Assembly (NCBI GenBank): GCA_036655975.1 | Contig: JAVVPD010000022.1 | Location: forward strand, 1-28,858 | Length of the DNA stretch: 28,858 nt | From: CASQEL01 sp036655975 | GTDB taxonomy: Bacteria > Desulfobacterota > Desulfovibrionia > Desulfovibrionales > Desulfovibrionaceae | Direction of reading: 5' to 3' | Shown: positions 15,642 to 22,405 of the stretch, piece by piece | Numbering within the stretch: the first letter of the stretch is position 1 | How the letters are laid out: every line of letters starts with the position of its first letter | Translations under genes and position numbers: made by a program | Notes under the pieces: generated by a model | Seen by the model: the letters and a program-made list of their open reading frames with translations, nothing else | Databases searched by the model: none | Told to the model about the DNA's origin: nothing

Positions 15642-15706
15642 AATGTACAGTCTAAGAGGAAATGGGAAGTAGCAATGCAACAACTCTCAAACCTAAGGAT
15701 TTAGCT

Positions 15707-17428
15707 ATGCTACCTGTTCAAAAAGTAGATATTTTAATTATCGGCATGGGAGCAGCGGCAGAACTTGCGGCGATATACGCGCATGATGAGCTTCCTAATG
15801 CCCGCATTTTGATTGCCTCAAAGGCCTTAAAGGGAAAGGGCGGTTGTAGCCGCATGGTGCAGGGGGGATTCAATGTAGTGCTTAATCCCGAAGATTCTTA
15901 TGAAAAGCATTTGATGGATACCCTCAAAGGGGGGCAATACATTAATAGCCAGGATCTTGCCAAGCAACTTGTTGAAGAAGCCACCGCCACCGTGAAGGAA
16001 TTGGAAACAGTCTGCGGTTGTTTTTTCGACCGTTATCCTGACGGGCGTATTCACCAGAAGGCCTTTGCCGGGCAATCCTTTGACCGGACTGTTCACAAGG
16101 GCGATTTAACCGGTATTGAAATTATCAGTCGCACCACAGAGCAAGTGATGAAAAGGCGTATTCCGGTTCTGGAAGAAACGCGCGCGGTGGAATTGCTTTT
16201 AGATTCTGAAGGCACCACCGTTACCGGCGCCCTGTTGCTGAATATGCGTACCGGAGAATTTCTGGTTGTGGAGGCTGCGGCAACGCTGGTCGCCACGGGA
16301 GGCGGGCCTACACAATACCGTTTCCATGCTCCTGGGCCTGAAAAATCCGCAGACGGTATCGCCATGCTGTATCGGGCAGGGGCGCTGATGCGTGATATGG
16401 AAATGATTCAATTTCACCCCACGGGCTTGATTGTCCCAGATAGTGTTGTTGCCGGCGCGTTGCTGGAAGAAGGGCTGCGCGGCGCGGGCGCGTATTTATA
16501 CAATAGTGAAGGCGAACGCTACATGCAGCGCTACGCTCCTGAAGTGGCAGAACGCGCCACCCGAGATGTTGTCAGTCGTTCTGCGTATTTGGAAATGTTG
16601 GCGGGCCGTGCCTGCCCTGAAGGGGGCGTTCACATTGAAGCGGCCCATTTGGGAGCAGACTTTGTACTGAAGAATTTCCCCGGCATGGCAGAGCGTTGTG
16701 CTCAATTTGGCTATGATCTTGCTCATGCCAAAGTTCCGGTGTCCCCTTCGGCGCACTTCTTCATGGGGGGCGCAAGTATTGATGTGGATTGCCATGCCAG
16801 CCTGCATAAGCTGTTCGTGGCGGGTGAAGATGCCGGCGGTGTGCATGGTGCTAACCGGCTGGGGGGCAACGGTATCGGCGAATCGTGTGTTTACGGGCGC
16901 CTCGCGGGCAAGTCTTTGGCCCGCTACCTCAAGAAAGACAAGAGCATTAAGGAAACAGCCCCCGGCATGGCAGACAATTTGATTGCGGCTTTGAAAGCAC
17001 CCTTGCAGCGGAAAAGAGGGCGTAATCCCTTGGATATTCGGCATGATATTCAAGAGATCAACTGGTTGCAGGTGGGCGTTGTTCGCAATAAGGAAGATAT
17101 GGAATCCGCCCGTGCAAGCTTTGACACCCTCACCCAAGACGTGGCGGGAGCCTCGGTAGCGGGGGGCGCTGCCTATAATATGGTGTATAATATTTGGCTA
17201 GATACCCGCAGTATGATGGATGTTTCACATATGGCTGTGAAGTGTGCCCTGTTACGTGATGAAACCCGTGGCGCCCATACGCGTCTGGATTTTCCCAAAC
17301 AGCGTGACGACTACGGCCTGTTTAATACCTTCTTGTGGAAAGGCGGCGATGGTAAGCCTGTGACGGAAAAAAAGGATGTGCCTTTCCCCCATAAGTCTCT
17401 GGAACAATGCCAGGCATGGAAAAAGTAA
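15707..17428 (+). CDS. Succinate dehydrogenase/fumarate reductase-like flavoprotein subunit
   Basis: A 573-residue FAD flavoprotein of the SdhA/FrdA family, alignable along its length with E. coli FrdA from memory. The substrate-site residues are kept: H237 in FHPTG, E255 and R258 in EEGLRG, catalytic R286 in ATRDVVSR, H350 in SAHFFMGG and R384 in GANRLGGN. Departures are the dinucleotide loop GMGAAAE (usually GAGGAG) and Cys47 where SdhA/FrdA have the histidine that binds FAD covalently, so FAD is probably bound noncovalently. I chose ATG 15707 (AAGGA 7 bases upstream); ATG 15662 would leave a leader of about 10 bases after the sigma-54 start site. It is the first gene of the operon. It likely oxidises succinate or a succinate-like acid, or reduces the unsaturated product. 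Confidence 0.88.
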   Translation: MLPVQKVDILIIGMGAAAELAAIYAHDELPNARILIASKALKGKGGCSRMVQGGFNVVLNPEDSYEKHLMDTLKGGQYINSQDLAKQLVEEATATVKELETVCGCFFDRYPDGRIHQKAFAGQSFDRTVHKGDLTGIEIISRTTEQVMKRRIPVLEETRAVELLLDSEGTTVTGALLLNMRTGEFLVVEAAATLVATGGGPTQYRFHAPGPEKSADGIAMLYRAGALMRDMEMIQFHPTGLIVPDSVVAGALLEEGLRGAGAYLYNSEGERYMQRYAPEVAERATRDVVSRSAYLEMLAGRACPEGGVHIEAAHLGADFVLKNFPGMAERCAQFGYDLAHAKVPVSPSAHFFMGGASIDVDCHASLHKLFVAGEDAGGVHGANRLGGNGIGESCVYGRLAGKSLARYLKKDKSIKETAPGMADNLIAALKAPLQRKRGRNPLDIRHDIQEINWLQVGVVRNKEDMESARASFDTLTQDVAGASVAGGAAYNMVYNIWLDTRSMMDVSHMAVKCALLRDETRGAHTRLDFPKQRDDYGLFNTFLWKGGDGKPVTEKKDVPFPHKSLEQCQAWKK

Positions 17429-17464
17429 GTATCAGAATATTCAATCACCCAACGGAGTTTTGTT

Positions 17465-17803
17465 ATGAATGATGTGAAATCTGAAAGTCGGTCGCCATTG
17501 CAATGGGGAGAAATGGATCCGTATCGCCGTGGGCGTACCCATGTCGGCATGTGGGCGTGGCTTTTACAGCGTGTGAGCGCGCTGTGTATCATCGTGTTTT
17601 TGGTGCTGCACATGTTTTTTACCTACAAGCCCTTGTTGCAATTTTTGTTGCTACTCACGGTTACTTTTCATGCCGCACTGGGCATTCGCGTCATCTTGTT
17701 GGATTTCAACATCGTGAATGTCAAAAAGCAGCGTGATTTGGTGTACTGGCTTTTGGGAGCAGGTTTATTAGCTGTGCTGGTTATTTGGAGCACCATCTAT
17801 TAA
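17465..17803 (+). CDS. SdhC/SdhD-like membrane anchor subunit (112 aa)
   Basis: A short integral membrane protein with three hydrophobic helices (about residues 30-52, 55-78 and 92-110). The pattern W-L-L-Q-R-V-S-A at the start of helix 1, followed by H49 and later H69 in the segment TFHAALGIRVILLDF, is typical of succinate dehydrogenase anchors, whose histidines bind haem b. Succinate dehydrogenases usually have two such small anchors or one five-helix anchor; only this one is encoded here. ACGGAG precedes the ATG. It lies between the flavoprotein and the iron-sulfur subunit and would hold them to the inner face of the membrane and carry electrons to or from quinone. Confidence 0.8.
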   Translation: MNDVKSESRSPLQWGEMDPYRRGRTHVGMWAWLLQRVSALCIIVFLVLHMFFTYKPLLQFLLLLTVTFHAALGIRVILLDFNIVNVKKQRDLVYWLLGAGLLAVLVIWSTIY

Positions 17804-17817
17804 TTACGGAGCGGAGC

Positions 17818-19101
17818 ATGAACGCAACTAGTATGAAACGTACCGTCCGTATTTTTCGCTATGACCCAAGTGTTGGGGGGGAAGGGCACTTTGACAGCTA
17901 TACGCTGGATATTCCTGCCCCTCAGACCACGACCATTCTTGACGTGTTATTGCGTATTCAGAAGGAGCAGGACGAAAGCCTGTCTTTCCGTTTCGCGTGC
18001 CGCGTCAACATGTGCGGGTCATGCGGGATGGTTATTAACGGACGTGAAGGGCTGGCGTGTAAGACCAATGTGTCGCACTTGCCGCCCAAACAAGACATTA
18101 CTTTACGGCCTTTGAACCATTTCCCCATTATTAAAGACCTTGTGGTGGATATGGGGCCATTTTTTGAAAAATATGAAGACACCTTGCCCTTCTTTGAACC
18201 GAAGGAACAACGCACAGAACCCTATGCCATTAAGCCCGATGATCCTATGCGGGTTGCCATTGGCATGTCTACTGACTGTATCGCGTGTGGCTGCTGTGTT
18301 TCAAGCTGTACCATGGTTAACCTCCACGAAGGCTACGCAGGCCCCGCCGCTTTGACCCGTGCTTTTACCCTGCTGGCTGACAGCCGTGATGCTTTATTTG
18401 AACCACGTCTTACCCGTGCTTTGGATTCGTGCTACAATTGCCGCACGGAATTTAACTGTACGGAAGTGTGCCCCAAGCAAATCAGCGGGACACGGGCCAT
18501 CAAGTTTATTCAGCGTTTGGCGCTGAAGCATTGCAAAAGCCTCAAGCCGCTGGAAGCGCATCCTGCGGAAACCCGTCCCTCCGTTCCCTGTCCACATGAA
18601 GAGCCGCAGCCTTGCGCTTGCCATACGCCTGTGCAGCCAGAACCTGCCTGTGCGTCGCGCCGCGCCTTTATCATGGGAGCGGTGGGTTTGGGGTCTATAA
18701 CCGTATTGGGCGGTGTTACCGGTGTGGCCGCTGTGGCCCCCACCTTGGAAAAACGGCCTCTGCAATGGGTAGATGTTATTGCTGAAGCGGATATTCCCAA
18801 AAACGCTATTAGCTCTTTTCCGCTGAACTACACCCGCACGCAGGGCTTTCATAGTGAAAAAGTGCAAACAACTTTGATGGTTCGTCATGACGGTGCCGGC
18901 AAATACATTTGCTTTAGCAATGTCTGCCCACATCTGGGTTGTGCCGTGAGTTGGGACGCTTTGTCTAATCGCTTCAAATGCGCCTGCCATGGCGGGGCTT
19001 TTGACCGAGACGGTGCCGTGGTGGCTGGCCCTCCGACCAAGCCTTTGGCCCGTCTGCCTTGGAAGGTTGAAAACGGCATACTTAAGGTGGAGGTGGCATG
19101 A
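17818..19101 (+). CDS. Fusion of SdhB-type iron-sulfur subunit with a Tat-motif Rieske protein
   Basis: A single uninterrupted 427-residue frame joining two respiratory subunits. Residues 1-240 are SdhB/FrdB: [2Fe-2S] ligands C61, C66, C69 and C81, then C154/C157/C160/C164 and C208/C214/C218 for the [4Fe-4S] and [3Fe-4S] clusters. Residues 250-279 are a Pro/Cys/His linker (C258, C266, C268, H269, C278). Residues 280-308 are a twin-arginine motif SRRAFIMG and one hydrophobic helix. Residues 315-427 are a Rieske domain with C370-P-H372-L-G-C375 and C388-A-C390-H391. Expected topology is SdhB inside, helix across, Rieske domain outside by Tat. The Ser and Tyr that raise Rieske potential are absent (HGGAFD), suggesting a low potential. 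ATG 17818 has ACGGAG upstream. The fusion ties a complex II module to a complex III module. Confidence 0.9.
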   Translation: MNATSMKRTVRIFRYDPSVGGEGHFDSYTLDIPAPQTTTILDVLLRIQKEQDESLSFRFACRVNMCGSCGMVINGREGLACKTNVSHLPPKQDITLRPLNHFPIIKDLVVDMGPFFEKYEDTLPFFEPKEQRTEPYAIKPDDPMRVAIGMSTDCIACGCCVSSCTMVNLHEGYAGPAALTRAFTLLADSRDALFEPRLTRALDSCYNCRTEFNCTEVCPKQISGTRAIKFIQRLALKHCKSLKPLEAHPAETRPSVPCPHEEPQPCACHTPVQPEPACASRRAFIMGAVGLGSITVLGGVTGVAAVAPTLEKRPLQWVDVIAEADIPKNAISSFPLNYTRTQGFHSEKVQTTLMVRHDGAGKYICFSNVCPHLGCAVSWDALSNRFKCACHGGAFDRDGAVVAGPPTKPLARLPWKVENGILKVEVA

Positions 19102-20525
19102 TGAATATACGCACGATGATTGGCTGGGAGAGCCATCTTAAGCCTTTTCTATATAAGCGCCTCCCCGACAGGACAGGCTGGAGCGCTGTTCTTGGTACAC
19201 TGTGTGCTCTAACTTTTATTATTATGGTATGCACAGGCATTATTCTGGCCTTTTTTTATGTACCTTCCCCAGATAAAGCGTGGGATTCGGTCAAATACAT
19301 TACCAATGACGTGCCTGCCGGGTCTATCTTGCGCGGTCTGCATCACTGGGGTGCGGGAGCCATGGTACTGTTGGTGTTTATTCACCAATTGGTAAGCTAT
19401 TTCCACGGTTCCTATGTTCAACCGCGCCAGCTTACATGGGTGACGGGCGCTCTCCTGTTTCTTGTGACCTTGGGCCTTGGTTTTACGGGCTATTTGTTGC
19501 CTTGGGACATGAAGGCTTATTGGGCGACTATTGTAGGGGCAAATATTCCCCATCAATATCCTGTGGTTGGAGAAACGATCACCCGCATTATTTTGGGCGG
19601 GGATGGTATGTCCGGCTTCACGCTCACCCGCTTCTATTCCATCCATACCCTGTTGTTACCCTCCCTATTAGTAGTGTTTATGGCGGTGCATATTTATCTT
19701 ATCCGCCTGCATAACCTGTCTGATCCGGGGGAACGCATTGCAGGGGAAAAAGTGCCTCCTTTGGCTAATGCCAAGCCCTATCGCTTTTTTCCTGAGCATA
19801 TGTTTCGCACATCCCTAGCCTTTGCCGTGTTGTTTACCGTCTTGCTTGTGCTGGCGGTGCAGATTCCTGCCCCCATGGAAGAGAAAGCGGGCACCGTTAT
19901 TGCCGATTATCTGCCCCGTCCGGAATGGTATTATATGTGGGTGTTCCAGTTATTGACCTACTTTACAGGGGTGTGGGAAGCCGTGGGGAGCCTGCTCATT
20001 CCCGTGGGCGGCGTTCTGCTCATGCTGTGTGTGCCTTTTATGAGTGAAAGCCGCATGAAGGGTTTTTCCCGGCGTCCCGTGTCTATGACCATCGGGCTGA
20101 CCTTCATCGTCTGTGTGGTTTATTTAACCTCTCAGGCCTATTCCGAAGCCCGCCCCTATAATCAGGAAGTGATGGTTCCCTCTGTAGCGCTGACGGCAGA
20201 ACAGCAGCAGGGGCTACGTATCTATGTGGAACGTGAATGCGCGTATTGTCATAACATTCAAGGGCGCGGCGGTCACAAAACGGGGCCGGATTTGAGCAAT
20301 ATGGTGGCAAAAAGACGTACTGCACAGTATTTGTCCGAATACATTAAAAAGCCTGTGAGTAAGATGGCTTCCAGCACCATGCCCGACTATGATTTGACGA
20401 CAGCCGAACTTAACGCCGTGTCTGCCTTCTTGTTGAGTTTGAACTTTAAAAACGGTGTGCACCCGGTGGCGATGGACACCCAGCAGGTACGCAAGACCAT
20501 CCCTAACACCTTGCCGAAAGAATAA
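19098..20525 (+). CDS. Cytochrome b (b6 plus subunit IV) fused to a cytochrome c domain
   Basis: A 475-residue membrane protein. Residues 1-210 are cytochrome b6-like with haem pairs H82/H96 (14 apart) and H183/H198 (15 apart, as in b6), and GYLLPW. Residues 230-345 are the subunit IV part with the Qo-site motif P275-E-W-Y278. Residues 365-450 are a class I cytochrome c domain with C381-A-Y-C384-H385 and a likely Met ligand M428 (STMPDY), expected in the periplasm. No separate cytochrome c1 or f is encoded, so this domain probably takes electrons from the Rieske centre. The ATG overlaps the stop of the SdhB-Rieske gene (ATGA). With that protein it would form a quinol:cytochrome c oxidoreductase-like unit. 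Confidence 0.92.
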   Translation: MMNIRTMIGWESHLKPFLYKRLPDRTGWSAVLGTLCALTFIIMVCTGIILAFFYVPSPDKAWDSVKYITNDVPAGSILRGLHHWGAGAMVLLVFIHQLVSYFHGSYVQPRQLTWVTGALLFLVTLGLGFTGYLLPWDMKAYWATIVGANIPHQYPVVGETITRIILGGDGMSGFTLTRFYSIHTLLLPSLLVVFMAVHIYLIRLHNLSDPGERIAGEKVPPLANAKPYRFFPEHMFRTSLAFAVLFTVLLVLAVQIPAPMEEKAGTVIADYLPRPEWYYMWVFQLLTYFTGVWEAVGSLLIPVGGVLLMLCVPFMSESRMKGFSRRPVSMTIGLTFIVCVVYLTSQAYSEARPYNQEVMVPSVALTAEQQQGLRIYVERECAYCHNIQGRGGHKTGPDLSNMVAKRRTAQYLSEYIKKPVSKMASSTMPDYDLTTAELNAVSAFLLSLNFKNGVHPVAMDTQQVRKTIPNTLPKE

Positions 20526-20555
20526 ACAGTTATTGTAACGCAAAGGAGTATTCCC

Positions 20556-21437
20556 ATGGCAGTATTTGATTATAGCGTTGTGGAAGAAGCCGCAAAGCAG
20601 ACATATATCAAGGCCCTGTGTGATTTACCGCCCGACGTGCGTGTTGCACTAAAAAAGGCCTATGCGCGTGAAACTGTGCCTTCAGCCAGAGCCATTTTTG
20701 AAGCTATGTTCCGAGCCATTGACATTGCCGACGGTAAAAAAACGTTGATCTGTCAGGACACGGGCCTGCCGATTTATAAAATGAAAGTGGGGTCGGACTT
20801 TCCGTGGAACGGGGCGCATATTAAGCGTTGCTTGTATGAAGGGGCGAAAAGGGCCACGCAAGAATTTCCTTTCCGCAGCAGCTCTACGCACACCATCACC
20901 CGCGTGAATCCACAAACCTCTGTGGGGCCTGGCCTCCCCGTAATTTATTGGGATTTTGTGGAAGGTTCTGACAAGCTTGAAATGCTGATGATCCCCAAAG
21001 GTTCCGGCTCGGAAAACATGAGCAAGATGCACATGTTTTACCCGCAACACGGCATCAAGGCGGTGAAAAAGTTCATTTTGGATACAGTGGTGGAAAGTGC
21101 CGCTAACCCGTGCCCTCCCGGTATTATTGGTGTGGGTTTGGGGGGAACTTCTGATTTGGTGACCAAATTGGCGAAGGACGCCATTGCCAGACCCGTGGGA
21201 CAGCGTAACCCTGACCCCATGATCGCGGCTATGGAAGCAGAATTGGAAGACGCCATCAACGCCACAGGCCGTGGCCCCATGGGGCTGGGCGGCGACGTGT
21301 CTTGTTTGGCGGTACATATTGAGTGCGCGTATACGCATATTACGCAAAATCCTGTAGCTGTGAATACGCAATGTTGGCCTGCTCGGCGTTCTAAGGCCAT
21401 TATTTCACCTGACGGTTCGGTGAGCTACGGATTTTAG
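20556..21437 (+). CDS. Class I fumarase/tartrate-dehydratase-like hydro-lyase, alpha subunit
   Basis: A 293-residue [4Fe-4S] hydro-lyase alpha subunit of the FumA-N/TtdA type. All three cluster cysteines are visible: C-Q-D-T-G near residue 66, NPCPPGIIGVGLGGT near residue 188, and G-G-D-V-S-C-L-A-V-H near residue 250. The usual KGSGSEN and QCWPARR segments are also kept. It differs from typical fumarases in the region where they have L-R-x-N-A-V followed by N-T-G-x-N; here it is FRSSSTHT and VNPQTSVG, which may alter substrate choice. AAGGAG precedes the ATG. It acts with the beta subunit next door to add water across an activated double bond, here perhaps fumarate or a fumarate analogue. Confidence 0.88.
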   Translation: MAVFDYSVVEEAAKQTYIKALCDLPPDVRVALKKAYARETVPSARAIFEAMFRAIDIADGKKTLICQDTGLPIYKMKVGSDFPWNGAHIKRCLYEGAKRATQEFPFRSSSTHTITRVNPQTSVGPGLPVIYWDFVEGSDKLEMLMIPKGSGSENMSKMHMFYPQHGIKAVKKFILDTVVESAANPCPPGIIGVGLGGTSDLVTKLAKDAIARPVGQRNPDPMIAAMEAELEDAINATGRGPMGLGGDVSCLAVHIECAYTHITQNPVAVNTQCWPARRSKAIISPDGSVSYGF

Positions 21438-21481
21438 GCTGGCGTTTTTTGAAACTTTACGCACTGACGGAGGAAAGCGTT

Positions 21482-22075
21482 ATGAGCACCATTCATCATT
21501 TGACCTCGCCTTTTTCTGAAGAAAGCATCCGCAGTTTGCATGCGGGAGATATTGTGTATTTTGATGGCCCTTTGTTTGGTATCCGCGACCTTACGCAAAT
21601 TTATATTTTTGATGAAGGGCATGAACCCCCCGTGAGTCTTGAGGGTATGCCTTGCATCCATACAGCCCCTAGCTTGCGAAAAGTGGGGGACACTTGGGAA
21701 AAAATTTGCGTGGGTACAACCACCAGTACCCGTATGGACCGCTTTACCCCAGCTTTGATCGGCAAATACGGCGTGCGGGCCATTATCGGTAAAGGGGGTT
21801 TGTATCAGGGCAGCCTAGACGCCATGCGCGAATTTGGCGCGGTGTATCTTGCCATTGTGGGCGGTGCGGCTGCTCTGGAAACAGAACAGATTGAAGCCGT
21901 GGAAAATGTATATTTCGAGCATTTGCATCCCGAAGCTTTGTACCGTTTCCGGGTTAAAAATTTCGGACCGTTGACCGTAGCCATGGATAGCCATGGTCGG
22001 CATCTGTACGACGAAGTTGCGGCAGAAGCTCAACGCCGTTTACCTGAAATATACAAAAAACTTGGCGTGGCCTAA
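21482..22075 (+). CDS. Class I fumarase/tartrate-dehydratase-like hydro-lyase, beta subunit
   Basis: A 197-residue beta subunit of the FumA-C/TtdB type. The family layout is clear: HAGDIVYFDGPLFG, a TTTSTRMDRF segment matching T-T-x-x-R-M-D, GKGG with the active-site lysine, and VGGAAALE. The R-D-x-x-H-(K/R) signature shared by fumarases and E. coli TtdB is reduced to R-D-L-T-Q-I-Y, losing the histidine and the following basic residue, and H-A-G-P is changed to HTAP. Since these loops contact substrate in known class I structures, a non-standard substrate is plausible. ATG 21482 has GGAGG 8 bases upstream. It is 44 bases after the alpha gene. Confidence 0.85.
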   Translation: MSTIHHLTSPFSEESIRSLHAGDIVYFDGPLFGIRDLTQIYIFDEGHEPPVSLEGMPCIHTAPSLRKVGDTWEKICVGTTTSTRMDRFTPALIGKYGVRAIIGKGGLYQGSLDAMREFGAVYLAIVGGAAALETEQIEAVENVYFEHLHPEALYRFRVKNFGPLTVAMDSHGRHLYDEVAAEAQRRLPEIYKKLGVA

Positions 22076-22118
22076 AGCGCTTCGGCAGATGTGTTTAAAA
22101 ACCTTAAAGGAGGATCAT

Positions 22119-22403
22119 ATGTCTATTGAATTCGTAGTTCACGAAGCAGGCGATGGCGTGGGCGTTGTGGTGGTTGAAGGCCTCAAAGCCGGGCAGGAAT
22201 GCACGGGATGGATTATGCAGGAAGATAAAACCGTTACCTTTGTCGTACAAGACGCTATTCCCATCGGGCATAAAGTGGCTTTGCACGACTTTGCCACCGG
22301 AGACACGGTGCTTAAATACGGTACGGATATCGGTAAGGTGGTCGCACCCATCAAAAAAGGCGCGCATCTTCATGTTCACAATGTTAAGACCAAAAGGTGG
22401 TAG
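22119..22403 (+). CDS. suyA: Sulfolactate sulfo-lyase-like small subunit (SuyA, SAF domain)
   Basis: A 94-residue SAF-domain protein of the UxaA N-terminal type. It closely follows the SuyA pattern as I remember it: VGVVVVEGLKAG, IPIGHKVAL, G-D-T-V-x-K-Y-G, and the C-terminal H-x-H-V-H-N-V-K-T-K-R-W signature. SuyA and SuyB together form (2R)-sulfolactate sulfo-lyase, which splits 3-sulfolactate into pyruvate and sulfite. A near-perfect AAAGGAGG site precedes ATG 22119, and suyB follows after 2 bases. The alternative is a small subunit of another UxaA-family sugar-acid dehydratase, but stand-alone small plus large subunits of this size favour SuyAB. Confidence 0.75.
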   Translation: MSIEFVVHEAGDGVGVVVVEGLKAGQECTGWIMQEDKTVTFVVQDAIPIGHKVALHDFATGDTVLKYGTDIGKVVAPIKKGAHLHVHNVKTKRW

Positions 22404-22405
22404 TC

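Noticed and set aside
15662..15706. Longer start for the flavoprotein at ATG 15662
   Set aside because: GAGGA is only one base away from this ATG, and the sigma-54 start site near 15652 would leave almost no leader. ATG 15707 has a well-spaced AAGGA and matches the family N-terminus.
16496..17137. 213-codon minus-strand frame opposite the flavoprotein gene
   Set aside because: It lies inside a well-conserved enzyme gene and shows no family motif or binding site of its own.
20682..21371. 229-codon minus-strand frame opposite the hydratase alpha gene
   Set aside because: Histidine-rich shadow of a strongly supported [4Fe-4S] enzyme gene.
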